From positions 1 through 64,000 of the forward strand of contig NZ_FWXJ01000003.1 of NCBI RefSeq assembly GCF_900176405.1: a stretch of DNA of 64,000 nt, read 5' to 3'. Both the position numbers and the translations under genes were made by a program. Position 1 is the stretch's first letter, and each line of letters begins with the position of its first letter. The notes under the pieces were generated by a model. The model was given only the letters and a program-made list of their open reading frames with translations. It had not been told where the DNA came from and did no database searches. Shown here piece by piece: positions 18,321 to 29,983 of this stretch. Origin of the DNA: Polynucleobacter kasalickyi (lineage in GTDB: Bacteria; Pseudomonadota; Gammaproteobacteria; Burkholderiales; Burkholderiaceae).

Positions 18321-21230
18321 ATGTCAAAAATTGAAAATAATACCTCCTCAACAGCCATGTCTACTGACACGAATTCAGCCAACGAACTAGCGAAATCCTT
18401 TGAACCTCTTGCGATTGAAAAAAAGCTCAGTGAAATTTGGTCGCAAAAAGATGTGAATGCGCTTGAAATTCGCTCAGGTCAAGAAAATTTCTGTATTCAG
18501 TTACCACCGCCAAATGTGACTGGCACCCTACATATGGGGCACGCTTTTAATCAAACGATTATGGACGGTTTAACTCGTCATGCCAGGATGCAGGGTAAAA
18601 ATGCGCTATGGGTTCCAGGTACAGATCATGCTGGGATTGCTACGCAGATTGTGGTTGAAAGACAATTGGATGCGCAAGGCGTATCTAGGCACGATCTCGG
18701 TAGACAAGTTTTTTTAGAGAAGGTTTGGGAATGGAAAGAAAAATCTGGCTCTACAATCACCAGCCAAATTAAAAGACTTGGCGCTTCGATTGATTGGAGT
18801 AAAGAATACTTCACAATGGATCCATCTATGTCCGCCGCTGTGGTGGAAGTGTTTGTTACTTTATATGAACAAGGTTTGATTTACCGTGGTAAACGCTTAG
18901 TCAACTGGGATCCAGTACTGGGCACTGCAGTCTCTGATCTTGAGGTCGATAGTGAAGAAGAAGCCGGCTTTATGTGGCATATTCGCTACCCATTAGCGGA
19001 TGGCTCAGGTCATTTAACCGTGGCGACAACCCGACCCGAAACGATGCTCGGGGATTTAGCGGTGATGGTACATCCAGAGGATGAGAGATATAAGCACCTG
19101 ATTGGCAACAAGGTGGTCTTACCCTTGTGTCAACGTGAAATCCCGATTATTGCCGATGATTATGTTGACCCAGCCTTTGGTACTGGGGTTGTCAAGGTGA
19201 CTCCAGCCCATGACTTCAACGATTATGCCGTTGGTCAAAGACACCAGCTCACCCCATTAAACATCCTTACCCTAGATGCAAAAATCAATGAAAACGCGCC
19301 TATTGCCTACCAGGGCATGGACCGCTTCGATGCTAGGAAAAAAATTGTCGAAGATCTTGAAGCTTTAGGCTTTTTAGATAAAGTGGTGGACCATAAATTA
19401 ATGGTCCCAAGGGGTGATAGAACACGGACGATTATTGAACCGATGCTGACAGACCAGTGGTTTGTCGCTATGTCAAAGCCAACGCCATTCAATCAATACA
19501 AACCCGGTGAATCAATTGCCAGTGCAGCACTGCTCGCTGTAACCGAAGGAGATGTCAAGCTCATTCCAGAAAACTGGACCTCCACTTACTCACAATGGTT
19601 AGAAAATATTCAAGATTGGTGTATTTCCAGACAATTATGGTGGGGTCACCAAATTCCAGCTTGGTTCCAAGAAGATGGTGAGTTTATTGTTGCCAGAGAT
19701 GAAGAAGCTGCCTATGTTAAAGCAAGAGCCAATGGTTACCAAGGGACTCTCAAACGTGATGATGACGTACTAGATACATGGTTTAGCTCTGCGTTAGTAC
19801 CCTTTTCATCGCTTGGTTGGCCGAAAAAAACCGAGTTACTCGAACACTTTCTCCCATCGACTGTCTTAGTTACGGGCTTTGATATCATCTTTTTCTGGGT
19901 AGCGCGGATGGTGATGATGACCTGTCACTTTACTGGAAAAATCCCATTTGAGCATGTTTATGTCCATGGTTTAGTGCGGGATGCAGAAGGTCAAAAAATG
20001 AGTAAATCCAAGGGGAACACTTTGGATCCAATTGATTTAATTGATGGGATTTCGCTAGAAAGTTTGCTGGAAAAACGGACTCAAAATTTAATGAATCCGA
20101 AACAAGCTCAAGCAATCGCCAAAAGAACGAAGAAAGAATTCCCTGATGGTATTCCGTCCTTTGGGACAGATGCATTACGTTTTACCTTTGCTTCCATGGC
20201 AACCCTTGGTAGGAATATTAATTTCGACTTGAAACGTTGCGAAGGATATCGTAATTTCTGTAACAAATTATGGAATGCAACCCGCTTTGTCTTAATGAAC
20301 TGCTCAGGTGGCGATGAAGAAAATGGCTTTGCGAAGTGCCCTGGTGATTGTGGTCCGGAAGGATATTTAGACTTTTCTCCAGCAGATCGATGGATTGTTT
20401 CCTTATTACAAAAGGTCGAGGCGGATATCGATCGGGCTTATAAAGAATATCGTTTCGACTTGATTGCAACTTCCATCTACCAGTTTGTTTGGGACGAGTA
20501 CTGCGATTGGTATCTGGAGTTAGCAAAAGTACAATTGCAGCATGGTAGTCCAGCAAGTCAGCGCGGAACCAGAAGAACCCTATTACGAGTATTAGAAACA
20601 ATTCTGCGCTTGGCTCATCCAATTATTCCCTTTATTACCGAGGAACTATGGCAAACAGTTGCTCCTAAAACGGGGAAATCGCTTGCAGATTGCCCAAAAC
20701 AAACCATTTCTTTACAGCCTTACCCTGTATCACAACCGCAAAAAATTGATGAGTCCTCAGAGTTATGGGTGAAGAAACTAAAAGCATTAGTTGATGCCTG
20801 CCGAAATCTTCGCGGAGAAATGCAAGTACCACCTTCACAAAAAGTTCCTTTACTCATTCAAGGGCCAAATGACTTCATCGAGTTGGCACAACCTTATTTA
20901 ATGAGTTTAGCTAAATTATCTGAACTACAAATTGATGCGACTGGAGAATTGATTGATACGAAGAGTGCCCAGGCGCCGGTGGTAATTGTTGAGGATATTC
21001 GTTTACTTTTGGAAATCAAAATAGATGTTGAAGCTGAAAAGATCCGATTAGATAAAGAAATCAAGCGATTAGAAGTTGAAATCGCTAAAAGTTATGGTAA
21101 ATTATCTAATGAAAGTTTCGTAAGCAAAGCACCGCCTGAAGTTATTGCGACAGAAAATAACAGAATGGTTGAGTTTAAGTCCAAATTGGCAAGGCTTTCA
21201 GATCAGAGAGATAAACTATCTCTAGGTTAA
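18321..21230 (+). CDS. valS: Valyl-tRNA synthetase
   Basis: A class Ia synthetase that charges tRNA-Val and edits Thr-tRNA. The HIGH signature is [15 protein letters not shown] and the KMSKS signature is [10 protein letters not shown]. The editing domain follows [11 protein letters not shown]. The C-terminal coiled coil ([18 protein letters not shown]) is typical of ValRS. An internal ATG at 18357 could also be used, since the first 12 residues are not conserved. It is followed by galU after 22 nt. Confidence 0.97.
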   Translation: MSKIENNTSSTAMSTDTNSANELAKSFEPLAIEKKLSEIWSQKDVNALEIRSGQENFCIQLPPPNVTGTLHMGHAFNQTIMDGLTRHARMQGKNALWVPGTDHAGIATQIVVERQLDAQGVSRHDLGRQVFLEKVWEWKEKSGSTITSQIKRLGASIDWSKEYFTMDPSMSAAVVEVFVTLYEQGLIYRGKRLVNWDPVLGTAVSDLEVDSEEEAGFMWHIRYPLADGSGHLTVATTRPETMLGDLAVMVHPEDERYKHLIGNKVVLPLCQREIPIIADDYVDPAFGTGVVKVTPAHDFNDYAVGQRHQLTPLNILTLDAKINENAPIAYQGMDRFDARKKIVEDLEALGFLDKVVDHKLMVPRGDRTRTIIEPMLTDQWFVAMSKPTPFNQYKPGESIASAALLAVTEGDVKLIPENWTSTYSQWLENIQDWCISRQLWWGHQIPAWFQEDGEFIVARDEEAAYVKARANGYQGTLKRDDDVLDTWFSSALVPFSSLGWPKKTELLEHFLPSTVLVTGFDIIFFWVARMVMMTCHFTGKIPFEHVYVHGLVRDAEGQKMSKSKGNTLDPIDLIDGISLESLLEKRTQNLMNPKQAQAIAKRTKKEFPDGIPSFGTDALRFTFASMATLGRNINFDLKRCEGYRNFCNKLWNATRFVLMNCSGGDEENGFAKCPGDCGPEGYLDFSPADRWIVSLLQKVEADIDRAYKEYRFDLIATSIYQFVWDEYCDWYLELAKVQLQHGSPASQRGTRRTLLRVLETILRLAHPIIPFITEELWQTVAPKTGKSLADCPKQTISLQPYPVSQPQKIDESSELWVKKLKALVDACRNLRGEMQVPPSQKVPLLIQGPNDFIELAQPYLMSLAKLSELQIDATGELIDTKSAQAPVVIVEDIRLLLEIKIDVEAEKIRLDKEIKRLEVEIAKSYGKLSNESFVSKAPPEVIATENNRMVEFKSKLARLSDQRDKLSLG

Positions 21231-21252
21231 TAACCCCTTTCACAAATAACTC

Positions 21253-22143
21253 ATGAAAAATATTTTTAAAGCTGTTTTCCCAGTAGCGGGACTTGGTACA
21301 CGTTTTTTACCAGCAACAAAGGCAATGCCTAAGGAAATGCTCACCGTTGTTGATAAACCATTAATTCAGTATGCAGTAGAAGAAGCTATCGCATCAGGCA
21401 TTACAGAACTCATCTTTGTAACAGGTCGAAGTAAAAGAGCGATTGAAGATCATTTCGATAAAGCGTATGAACTTGAAGTAGAGCTCGAAAACAAAAACAA
21501 AAAAGATCTACTTGAAATTGTCAGAAGCATTAAACCAAGTCATGTGGATTGTGTTTATGTCAGGCAATCTGAGGCATTAGGTCTTGGCAACGCCGTCCTT
21601 TGTGCAGAAAAATTGGTTGGTAATGATCCTTTTGCAATTATTCTTGCGGATGACTTACTAACGGCAACTCAGCCCGTCTTAAAACAGATGATTGATATTT
21701 ACGCCCATTACCATAGCTCAGTCATTGGTGTAGAAAAGATTACCAAAGATCAAAGTCGCTCATATGGTGTTATTTCAGGTAAAAAATTAGAAAAAAACCT
21801 ATTGAAGTTAGATGATATTGTTGAAAAACCAGCGCCAGAAGATGCACCATCCAATCTTGGCGTAGTTGGACGATATATTCTCACTTCGCAGATTTTCTCT
21901 CACATTAAAAACTTGAAGCCGGGTTCGGGTGGAGAATACCAGCTGACAGATGCGATTCAAACCTTGCTCCAGAAAGAACAAGTACTTGCGTATCAATATG
22001 ATGGTATTCGGTACGATTGCGGTAGTAAACTCGGGTATCTCAAAGCTACTGTTGAGTTTGCATTAAGACACCCCGAAGTATCTTCTGAATTTAAAGCCTA
22101 TTTAAAGGCTAATAAGTCGATTTCAGGTAGAGCAACGAAGTAA
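21253..22143 (+). CDS. galU: UTP-glucose-1-phosphate uridylyltransferase
   Basis: Makes UDP-glucose for envelope polysaccharides. The N-terminal nucleotide-binding signature PVAGLGTRFLPATKAMPKEM is intact, as are LADDLL and the product-binding GKLEKNLL/VEKP region. At 296 aa the length is normal. Its stop codon directly abuts the stop of the leftward TusA-like gene, with no spacer. Confidence 0.97.
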   Translation: MKNIFKAVFPVAGLGTRFLPATKAMPKEMLTVVDKPLIQYAVEEAIASGITELIFVTGRSKRAIEDHFDKAYELEVELENKNKKDLLEIVRSIKPSHVDCVYVRQSEALGLGNAVLCAEKLVGNDPFAIILADDLLTATQPVLKQMIDIYAHYHSSVIGVEKITKDQSRSYGVISGKKLEKNLLKLDDIVEKPAPEDAPSNLGVVGRYILTSQIFSHIKNLKPGSGGEYQLTDAIQTLLQKEQVLAYQYDGIRYDCGSKLGYLKATVEFALRHPEVSSEFKAYLKANKSISGRATK

Positions 22144-22380
22144 TTAACGTCTCTCAAGATAGAAGATGAACTTTTCATCTTCTATCTCTGTATGCACTAA
22201 AGTATTCCCTGTTTGTTTTGCAAACATAGGGATATCGTGTTTAGCACCTTGATCCGTTGCTATTACTTTTAGAACCTTGCCCGTTTGCATATCAGACAGC
22301 GCTTTCTTGGTTCTCAAAACTGGTAAGGGGCAAATCATGCCGACGCAATCGACCTCTTTATCAACGAGAATTGAAGTCAC
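22144..22380 (-). CDS. TusA/SirA-like sulfur carrier protein
   Basis: A 78-aa protein with the sulfurtransferase motif [17 protein letters not shown], in which the first cysteine would carry persulfide. Homologues relay sulfur for tRNA thiolation or sulfur metabolism. The start is a GTG that overlaps the alaS stop by 4 nt (GTGA), so it is translationally coupled to alaS. It may be TusA itself or a paralogue; TusBCDE partners are not in the window. Confidence 0.85.
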   Translation of the reverse strand: MTSILVDKEVDCVGMICPLPVLRTKKALSDMQTGKVLKVIATDQGAKHDIPMFAKQTGNTLVHTEIEDEKFIFYLERR

Positions 22381-25019
22381 AGTTTCCCCTCAACATAATT
22401 CATCACTGAGCTTAAAGCCGCTGAGAGGTTTTCGGGTTCAGTGCCGCCTGCCATCGCTAAATCCGGTTTTCCGCCGCCCTTACCACCCACTTGATTGGCT
22501 ACAAAATTCACTAATTCACCAGCCTTAAGCTTGCTAACTAAATCTGGCGTAACTCCAGCGATCAGTTGCACCTTGCCATCTTGCTTGCTTCCCAATACGA
22601 TAATTGCCGACTTCAATTTATTTTTTAATTGATCAACTGTTTCCCGTAATAGCTTCGAATCAGAGACATCAAACTGGGTGGCAAGAACTTGTACCCCATT
22701 GACTAATACCGCTTTACTCATGAGGTCGTCACCTTGACTTGCAGCAAGTTTCGATTGAGATCTTTCGAGCTCTTTTTCAACTTCACGAAGTTGATCCAAT
22801 AATTGTTGTACTCTATTTTCTACGTCATCTGGCGTAGATTTTAGAATCTGAGCCGTAGTTTGCAACTGAGATTCAATTTTTTGCATCCTAGCTAAGGTTA
22901 AATTACCAGAGATTGCCTCGATACGACGAATACCTGCCGCAACACCACTTTCTGCAACTACTTTAAATAATCCAATATCGCCAGTTCTCTGAACATGGGT
23001 ACCACCACAAAGCTCCTTGGATGAACCTATTTCTAAAACGCGGACAACATCACCGTATTTTTCTCCAAACAACATCATGGCACCCGTTTTCTGAGCATCA
23101 TCAATCGACATTGATTTGGCTGAAGTCGCTTGGTTGGCTAAAATTTCGGCATTTACAATTTGTTCAATTTTTTGCAGCTCAGCATCACTGACCGGCATGG
23201 CGTGGGTAAAGTCAAAACGGGTCTTTTGCGGGTCCACTAAAGAACCCTTCTGTTGAACGTGTGCTCCCAACACTTCTCTTAAGGCTTTATGGAGCAAGTG
23301 CGTAGCACTGTGGTTTCGCATAATGGCTTGACGAGAAAACAAATCTACCTTAGCGGTAACTTGGTCGCCAACTTTTAAAACACCCTCTAGCATTTTGCCA
23401 TGATGACCAAATACATCAGCCTGAATCTTCAGTGTATCCTCAACTTCAAACAAGAATTGTTGATTGCGCATTTCGCCACTGTCACCAACTTGTCCACCAG
23501 ATTCTGCGTAAAAAGGTGTTTGATCTAAGACGATGACTGCATCAACGCCACTGCCGACCTCATTGACGGCGCTGCCATCAACATACAATGCGAGAACGGT
23601 TGATTGTTCTGAGTGAAGGTGGTCGTAACCAACAAACTGAGTTGCAGGTCCCTGATACTCTAAACCCTGTGCCATTTTGAATTTACCAGCCGCGCGCGCT
23701 TGATCACGTTGGTGTTGCATACATTTCTCAAAGCCAACTTCATCCACTTGAACATTTCTCTCCCTACAAACATCTGCTGTGAGATCTAATGGGAAGCCAA
23801 AGGTATCATGTAATTTAAAGGCGATTTCACCATCAAGCGTATTTGCAGGTTGATTCTGTCCAAGCTGACTGATAGCTTCTTCCAAAATTTCCATACCATT
23901 GGCGATGGTTTGGAAGAATCTTTCTTCTTCCATCCGAATCACCTCAGTAATTTTTTCTTCTTGTTGAACTAGCTCTGGATAAGCACTACCCATTTCTTGC
24001 ACAAGACTTTTGACAATACTATAGAAGAATGGTGTTCTCGCCCCCAGCTTGTAGCCGTGACGAATGGCGCGACGGGTAATGCGACGTAGCACATAGCCAC
24101 GACCAGCATTGCCAGGAATGACGCCATCAACAATCGTGAAGGAACAAGCTCTCACATGGTCAGCAATGACCTTTAAGGATGGGCTATTCGGATCACATTG
24201 ATTACCGCCGGCTTGATCTACAGCTGCCTTAGCAGCAGCAATTAAATGGACAAACAAATCAATTTCATAATTCGAATGGACATGCTGTAAAACGGCAGAA
24301 ATTCTTTCTAAACCCATACCGGTATCGACACTCTTTTTCGGTAATGGATGCATCACACCGTTTTCGTCGCGATTAAACTGCATGAAAACGTTATTCCAAA
24401 TTTCGATATAACGATCACCATCTTCATCTGGGCTGCCTGGAGGGCCGCCAGCAATTTCAGGGCCATGATCATAAAAAATCTCAGTACAGGGTCCACAAGG
24501 GCCTGTATCACCCATCATCCAGAAGTTATCGGACGCATAACGCGCGCCTTTATTGTCGCCGATACGAATCACTCTCTCTGGCAGAACACCGACTTTTTTT
24601 GTCCAGATATCAAATGCTTCTTGGTCTTCAGAATAGACCGTCACTAACAGTTTTTCTTTGGGCAACTGGAATACTTCAGTCAGGAGCTCCCAAGCAAATT
24701 GAATGGCGTCCTCTTTGAAGTAATCCCCGAAAGAAAAGTTACCAAGCATTTCGAAGAAGGTGTGATGCCTAGCTGTATAGCCGACATTGTCAAGGTCATT
24801 ATGTTTTCCACCCGCGCGAATACACTTCTGTGCAGTCGTCGCTCTTGAATAAGGTCGCTTATCAAACCCCAAGAAAACATCTTTAAATTGGTTCATCCCC
24901 GCATTAGTAAATAGCAGGGTTGGGTCATCTCCAGGCACAACAGGACTGGAACTCACGACTTGATGGCCTTTCGAGGCAAAAAAATCTAAATACTTTTGGC
25001 GGATTTCATTTACTTTCAT
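22377..25019 (-). CDS. alaS: Alanyl-tRNA synthetase
   Basis: A class II synthetase charging tRNA-Ala, 880 aa from [14 protein letters not shown]. The catalytic core shows [17 protein letters not shown] and [15 protein letters not shown]. The editing domain has the zinc-binding set [16 protein letters not shown] and [13 protein letters not shown]. The C-terminal C-Ala domain has [15 protein letters not shown]. The upstream ATG at 25046 would add nine non-conserved residues and was rejected. Confidence 0.97.
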   Translation of the reverse strand: MKVNEIRQKYLDFFASKGHQVVSSSPVVPGDDPTLLFTNAGMNQFKDVFLGFDKRPYSRATTAQKCIRAGGKHNDLDNVGYTARHHTFFEMLGNFSFGDYFKEDAIQFAWELLTEVFQLPKEKLLVTVYSEDQEAFDIWTKKVGVLPERVIRIGDNKGARYASDNFWMMGDTGPCGPCTEIFYDHGPEIAGGPPGSPDEDGDRYIEIWNNVFMQFNRDENGVMHPLPKKSVDTGMGLERISAVLQHVHSNYEIDLFVHLIAAAKAAVDQAGGNQCDPNSPSLKVIADHVRACSFTIVDGVIPGNAGRGYVLRRITRRAIRHGYKLGARTPFFYSIVKSLVQEMGSAYPELVQQEEKITEVIRMEEERFFQTIANGMEILEEAISQLGQNQPANTLDGEIAFKLHDTFGFPLDLTADVCRERNVQVDEVGFEKCMQHQRDQARAAGKFKMAQGLEYQGPATQFVGYDHLHSEQSTVLALYVDGSAVNEVGSGVDAVIVLDQTPFYAESGGQVGDSGEMRNQQFLFEVEDTLKIQADVFGHHGKMLEGVLKVGDQVTAKVDLFSRQAIMRNHSATHLLHKALREVLGAHVQQKGSLVDPQKTRFDFTHAMPVSDAELQKIEQIVNAEILANQATSAKSMSIDDAQKTGAMMLFGEKYGDVVRVLEIGSSKELCGGTHVQRTGDIGLFKVVAESGVAAGIRRIEAISGNLTLARMQKIESQLQTTAQILKSTPDDVENRVQQLLDQLREVEKELERSQSKLAASQGDDLMSKAVLVNGVQVLATQFDVSDSKLLRETVDQLKNKLKSAIIVLGSKQDGKVQLIAGVTPDLVSKLKAGELVNFVANQVGGKGGGKPDLAMAGGTEPENLSAALSSVMNYVEGKL

Positions 25020-25243
25020 AAATATTATTATCTCATCATGGTGCAAATGGTTAAATATTTCTCTATTTTACGATTACAATTTGCAGTAATTGTTGGTGGC
25101 AATATTGAATTCAATCATTTTGTGTTGGTAGATAATTTACTAAGTAAAAACCCTAAGATCACAATTTGAAGATTCCACTTACAATGCCATGTTGTTAGCA
25201 AAATTAATTAATCTTAAAAATTAAAATATTCGAGGAGTTTCGT

Positions 25244-25696
25244 TTGAAAATACGTAATCAAAAAGATTTCATGTCTGGTTTAATGTTCATAGCAATTGGA
25301 GCATTTTTTTCCATACTTGCTAGATCTTACCAAATGGGAACCCCAGCGAAAATGGGCTCAGGCTATTTTCCATTCTGGTTAGGGGTAGTGTTAGGGCTTT
25401 TAGGTCTGTTTGTTTTACTTGGCTCACTTAAATCAACTGCGGAAGAAAGTGGTATTGGTAAATGGGATTGGAAGTCAGTCCTTTGGGTAACATGCTCAGT
25501 TTTAATTTTTGCAATTAGTTTGCCTTATGCTGGATTAATTCTTTCACTTGTTGTATTGATCTTCATTTCTGCAATGGCAAGTCATGAGTTTCATTGGAAA
25601 GGTACTTTAGTTAGTGCCGTTATTTTGAATGTCATCGCTTATTTTGCATTCGTATGGGGCTTAAAGTTACAATTCCCCGTTTGGCCGAGTTTCTAA
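25244..25696 (+). CDS. tctB: Tripartite tricarboxylate transporter small permease TctB
   Basis: A 150-aa protein with four hydrophobic helices, matching the TctB small membrane subunit of the TTT transporter family. The N-terminal DFMSGLMFIAIGAFF and KMGSGYFPFWLGVVL are typical. Initiation is at TTG 25244, backed by GAGGAG 6 nt upstream. It is followed by tctA after 46 nt. The periplasmic binding protein TctC, usually the first gene of the operon, is not found upstream. Confidence 0.88.
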   Translation: MKIRNQKDFMSGLMFIAIGAFFSILARSYQMGTPAKMGSGYFPFWLGVVLGLLGLFVLLGSLKSTAEESGIGKWDWKSVLWVTCSVLIFAISLPYAGLILSLVVLIFISAMASHEFHWKGTLVSAVILNVIAYFAFVWGLKLQFPVWPSF

Positions 25697-25742
25697 TACT
25701 AGAAAATCACTTACTAACTACAACAGATAGAAAAGACATAAA

Positions 25743-27245
25743 ATGGATTTATTAAGTAATCTTTCTCTAGGCTTTGAAACAGCCTTCACCCTGCAGAACT
25801 TAGCTTACTGCTTCATTGGTTGCGTTCTTGGAACATTAATCGGAGTTTTACCTGGTTTGGGTCCAATTGCTACGATTGCGATGTTGCTCCCAGCAACTTA
25901 TGCATTGCCTCCAATTGCAGCTCTCATTATGTTGGCTGGTATTTATTACGGCGCACAATATGGTGGTTCAACCACTGCGATTTTGATCAACATCCCAGGT
26001 GAGTCATCCTCCGTTGTTACGGCAATTGATGGTTACCAAATGGCCAGAAATGGTCGAGCTGGGGTTGCCTTGTTTACTGCCGGTATGGGTTCATTCTTTG
26101 CTGGTTGCGTAGCTACACTCGTTTTAGCAGCCTTTGCTGCGCCTCTCTCTGAGTTGGCGTTTAAGTTTGGTCCTGCTGAATACTTCTCCTTGATGGTTCT
26201 AGGTTTAATCGGCGCGGTGGTGTTAGCTTCTGGCTCTCTCATCAAAGCGATTGCCATGATTGTGCTAGGTCTCTTGTTAGGCTTAGTTGGAACTGACGTT
26301 AACTCAGGTACTTCACGTTATGCATTTGATGTTCCACAACTCACTGACGGTCTTGGTTTCGTAGCTGTTGCGATGGGTATGTTTGGTTTTGCTGAAATTA
26401 TGCTCAACTTAGAGCAAAAAGAAGCGCGTGAAACATTCTTGAAAAAAGTGACTAATTTATGGCCAAGTAAGGCTGACTTTAAGAGAATGATTGCTCCAAT
26501 TCTCCGTGGAACTCTCCTAGGTTCTATCTTGGGTATTCTGCCAGGTGGTGGTGCTGCTTTAGCTAGCTTTGGTGCTTACTCTTTAGAAAAGAAAGTATCT
26601 AAGTACTCAGCAGAGTTTGGTAAAGGTGCGATTGAGGGTGTTGCTGCTCCTGAAAGTGCTAACAATGCTGCTGCGCAAACATCATTTATTCCATTGTTAA
26701 CTTTAGGTATCCCTCCAAACGCTGTGATGGCGTTGATGGTTGGTGCGATGACAATTCACAATATTCAACCTGGTCCTCAGGTGATGACAAGTAATCCTGC
26801 TCTATTCTGGGGTTTGATTGCTTCGATGTGGATTGGTAACTTAATGTTGATTATTTTGAATTTACCAATGATTGGTGTTTGGGTTAAATTGTTAACGATT
26901 CCATACAGACATTTATATCCTGCTATTTTGGTATTCTGCTGTATCGGTGTTTACTCAGTAAATAACACTACATTCGATATTTACCTCACTGCTGGATTCG
27001 GTATTATTGGTTATCTCTTCAACAAATTACAATGCGAAGCTCCTCCACTATTGTTAGGTTTCGTGCTTGGACCAATGATGGAAGAAAACTTCCGCCGTGC
27101 ATTGTTATTATCTAGAGGTGACTTCACAGTATTCGTGACAAGACCTTTATCTGCAGGGCTTTTAATTACTGCGTTGATCTTAGTTGCACTTGTTTCTGTA
27201 CCTGCATTTAAGAAAACTAGAGAAGAAGCTTTCGTAGAAGATTGA
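25743..27245 (+). CDS. tctA: Tripartite tricarboxylate transporter large permease TctA
   Basis: A 500-aa protein with about twelve hydrophobic helices. The diagnostic TctA stretches are GVLPGLGPIATIAMLLP, YYGAQYGGSTTAILINIPGE and LGILPGGGAALASFGAYS. With TctB and a solute-binding TctC it would import tricarboxylates or other organic acids by cation symport. The substrate cannot be read from the sequence because no TctC is present here. Confidence 0.93.
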   Translation: MDLLSNLSLGFETAFTLQNLAYCFIGCVLGTLIGVLPGLGPIATIAMLLPATYALPPIAALIMLAGIYYGAQYGGSTTAILINIPGESSSVVTAIDGYQMARNGRAGVALFTAGMGSFFAGCVATLVLAAFAAPLSELAFKFGPAEYFSLMVLGLIGAVVLASGSLIKAIAMIVLGLLLGLVGTDVNSGTSRYAFDVPQLTDGLGFVAVAMGMFGFAEIMLNLEQKEARETFLKKVTNLWPSKADFKRMIAPILRGTLLGSILGILPGGGAALASFGAYSLEKKVSKYSAEFGKGAIEGVAAPESANNAAAQTSFIPLLTLGIPPNAVMALMVGAMTIHNIQPGPQVMTSNPALFWGLIASMWIGNLMLIILNLPMIGVWVKLLTIPYRHLYPAILVFCCIGVYSVNNTTFDIYLTAGFGIIGYLFNKLQCEAPPLLLGFVLGPMMEENFRRALLLSRGDFTVFVTRPLSAGLLITALILVALVSVPAFKKTREEAFVED

Positions 27246-27273
27246 TATTCATTCCCAAGGCACATTACAATAT

Positions 27274-29061
27274 GTGTCTATGTCTAAGGAATTAATTAAA
27301 ACCAATGAAACCTCGGCTACCACCGAGGTTTCTAACTTTTTGCGGCAGATAATCGATCACGACTGCCATTCGCAAACCTATTCAAATCGCACAGATTCTG
27401 ATGGTAGGCCACTACCATCTGTAATTACGCGCTTCCCACCTGAGCCTAATGGGTATTTACATATTGGGCATGCTAAAAGTATCTTCCTAAATTTTGGTTT
27501 AGCCAGAGACTATGCGCATGCTATTAATGGCGCTCGTTGTCATATGCGTTTTGACGATACGAATCCAGCAAAAGAAGAAACTGAGTACGTAAATACCATA
27601 CTGGAGTCTGTCCAGTGGTTAGGCTTCAATTGGGTTTATGGGGACCAAACCTGTCTTTACTATGCCAGTGATTACTTTGATCTCTTATATCAATTTGCTG
27701 AACTATTGATTCAAGAAGGTAAGGCCTATATTGATAGTCAATCGGCTGATCAGATTCATAAGAGCCGTGGCAACTTTATTGATTTAGGCACAAACAGCCC
27801 TTTTAGAGATCGCTCTGTCGCCGAAAACCTTGCCCTGTTTAGAGAGATGAAGGCTGGAAAATTTCAGGATGGCGAGCATGTTCTGCGCTTAAAAATCGAC
27901 ATGAGCCACCCTAATCTCGTCATGAGAGATCCAGTAATTTATCGAATTCGTCATGCCCACCATCACCGTACTGGTGACAAGTGGTGTATTTATCCGTTGT
28001 ACGACTTTACGCACTGCATCTCTGATGCGTTAGAGCGAGTTACTCACTCCATCTGTACCTTGGAGTTTGAAAATAATCGTCCTTTGTATGAATGGATCTT
28101 AAATGCACTTTGCGATGCGGGAGTTTTACCTGCTCCATTGCCACATCAATATGAATTTGCTCGTTTAAATTTGACCTACGCTATTACGAGTAAACGTAAA
28201 TTACTACAACTCGTGCAAGATCATCATGTGGATGGTTGGAATGATCCTAGGATGCCTACCCTTGTCGGTTTAAGGAGACGCGGTTTTACTCCTAAAAGCT
28301 TACAGTTATTTTGTGAGCGAATTGGCGTCTCAAAAGCAGATAGCTGGATTGAAATGAGCGTCCTCGAGCAAGCCTTACGGGATGACCTAGATCCGTCAGC
28401 TCATCGTGCTGTTGCGGTCATGAAGCCTCTGAAATTAGTCATCGATAACTTTGACCAAGCTCCTGAGTTATGTTCAGCGCCGATTCACCCTCATCTTGAG
28501 GACTTGGGTCGCCGTGAATTCTATTTAACCAAAGAGCTATGGATTGAGGCGGATGATTTTATGCAAGAACCCGTCAAGGGCTTCTTTCGACTCTTTCCAC
28601 CAATCAATGGACAACCAGGTAATCGAGTGCGTTTACGCTACGGTTTTGTGATTGAATGTACTGGGTTTGACTTAGGTGCAGATGGACAGGTCGTTGCCGT
28701 GCATGCCAATTACTTCCCTGACAGTAAGAGTGGTACTGAGGGCGCGAATACCTATAAGGTCAAGGGTAACATTCATTGGTTAAGCGTTGCTGATGCACTG
28801 CCAGCCGAAATTAGGGTATATGACCGCTTATTTACCGACCCGAATCCAACTGGTGGCGATAAAGACTTCTTAGATTTCTTGAATCCAAAGTCTAAGTCCG
28901 TGATCCAAGCGTACGTTGATCCTAGTCTTGCCAATGCAAATCCCGAACAAAGCTTCCAGTTTGAGCGGCATGGGTATTATGTAGCCGACCAATTTGATCA
29001 CTCGAAGGCCACTCCGGTATTCAATTTATCCGTTGGCTTAAAAGACACCTGGAAAAAATAA
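27274..29061 (+). CDS. glnS: Glutaminyl-tRNA synthetase
   Basis: A class Ib synthetase charging tRNA-Gln directly. The HIGH signature is RFPPEPNGYLHIGHAKS; the KMSKS equivalent is ITSKRKLLQLV. The C-terminal beta-barrel anticodon-binding domain is complete. At 595 aa it is slightly longer than E. coli GlnRS because of an N-terminal extension. The first codon is an in-frame GTG; the ATG two codons later may be the true start. Its stop abuts the stop of the leftward 29062 gene. Confidence 0.96.
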   Translation: MSMSKELIKTNETSATTEVSNFLRQIIDHDCHSQTYSNRTDSDGRPLPSVITRFPPEPNGYLHIGHAKSIFLNFGLARDYAHAINGARCHMRFDDTNPAKEETEYVNTILESVQWLGFNWVYGDQTCLYYASDYFDLLYQFAELLIQEGKAYIDSQSADQIHKSRGNFIDLGTNSPFRDRSVAENLALFREMKAGKFQDGEHVLRLKIDMSHPNLVMRDPVIYRIRHAHHHRTGDKWCIYPLYDFTHCISDALERVTHSICTLEFENNRPLYEWILNALCDAGVLPAPLPHQYEFARLNLTYAITSKRKLLQLVQDHHVDGWNDPRMPTLVGLRRRGFTPKSLQLFCERIGVSKADSWIEMSVLEQALRDDLDPSAHRAVAVMKPLKLVIDNFDQAPELCSAPIHPHLEDLGRREFYLTKELWIEADDFMQEPVKGFFRLFPPINGQPGNRVRLRYGFVIECTGFDLGADGQVVAVHANYFPDSKSGTEGANTYKVKGNIHWLSVADALPAEIRVYDRLFTDPNPTGGDKDFLDFLNPKSKSVIQAYVDPSLANANPEQSFQFERHGYYVADQFDHSKATPVFNLSVGLKDTWKK

Positions 29062-29952
29062 TTAGGTTCGATCCAAGTAATCTTTTACCGTTGGGTAAAG
29101 AAACTTAAAACCAATTTCCCGCAAGCGATCATTACTGATCCTGCGGGATTCTTGCATAAAACTCAGTAGTTGCGGACTGACTAAGGTCTTTAAAGTTTCT
29201 TTATCTACCCTAGGTGGGCGAGGAAGCTGCATTTTATCTGCCACCAAATCAAAATAATCAGCCATCTTTAATTCAGTATGATCACAAGCATTGAAGATTC
29301 TTTGCGAACCTCCCCGATAAATACAGAGAATGGTTAACCTCGCTAAATCATCTGCATGGATATGATTGGTATAGACATCTTCCTGAGCTACCAGAGCAGC
29401 TGTACCCTTTTGTAATCGCTCAATTGGTAAGCGGTTACCAGCATAAATTCCTGGGACTCTCAAAATAATGACACTGACGCCTTGTTGAGAGCCCCAAGCT
29501 CTCAATTTTTTTTCAGCATCTACTCGACGAATAGCTCTTACATTTTGTGGCTTGACGTGTGTAACTTCTGAAATCTGCCGCCCTGCGCAATCACCATAAA
29601 CCCCCGTCGTACTAATATATACAAATCGTTTTACTCGCCCCCCTTTAGAGAGAGCTTGTATCAGTGCTTTAGTTCGTACATCTTCAACTCCACTAGGGTT
29701 AGGGGGTGCTAAATGGATGACAGTACTCGCAATTTGCGATAATCGTTGAAGTGTCAGTCGATCATCTAAATTGCCTAAAATAGGAATAGCCCCTGCTTGG
29801 CGAAATAACTCAAATTTCTCGGTTTGGCTTGTTAAAACATAAACTTTGAAAGATTTGACTAAAATAGGTAACATTCGCTGACCAACATCGCCACAACCTA
29901 CAATCAGTATCCTAGGTAAATGAAATCGGTGTTGTGTAAAGTGGCTTGGCAT
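29062..29952 (-). CDS. NAD(P)-dependent epimerase/dehydratase-like protein
   Basis: A 296-aa extended short-chain dehydrogenase-like protein. The dinucleotide-binding motif RILIVGCGDVGQRML is at the N-terminus, and VYISTTGVYGD supplies the YGD-type motif of YeeZ-like proteins. The substrate is unknown. It is divergent from the 29984 reductase across 31 nt and converges without a gap on glnS. Confidence 0.78.
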   Translation of the reverse strand: MPSHFTQHRFHLPRILIVGCGDVGQRMLPILVKSFKVYVLTSQTEKFELFRQAGAIPILGNLDDRLTLQRLSQIASTVIHLAPPNPSGVEDVRTKALIQALSKGGRVKRFVYISTTGVYGDCAGRQISEVTHVKPQNVRAIRRVDAEKKLRAWGSQQGVSVIILRVPGIYAGNRLPIERLQKGTAALVAQEDVYTNHIHADDLARLTILCIYRGGSQRIFNACDHTELKMADYFDLVADKMQLPRPPRVDKETLKTLVSPQLLSFMQESRRISNDRLREIGFKFLYPTVKDYLDRT

Positions 29953-29983
29953 AAATTAGGATGTTTTAACGAAAGGGATTATT

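Noticed and set aside
20218..20622. 134-aa minus-strand frame within valS
   Set aside because: It lies wholly inside a conserved synthetase coding region, with no ribosome binding site or recognisable domain.
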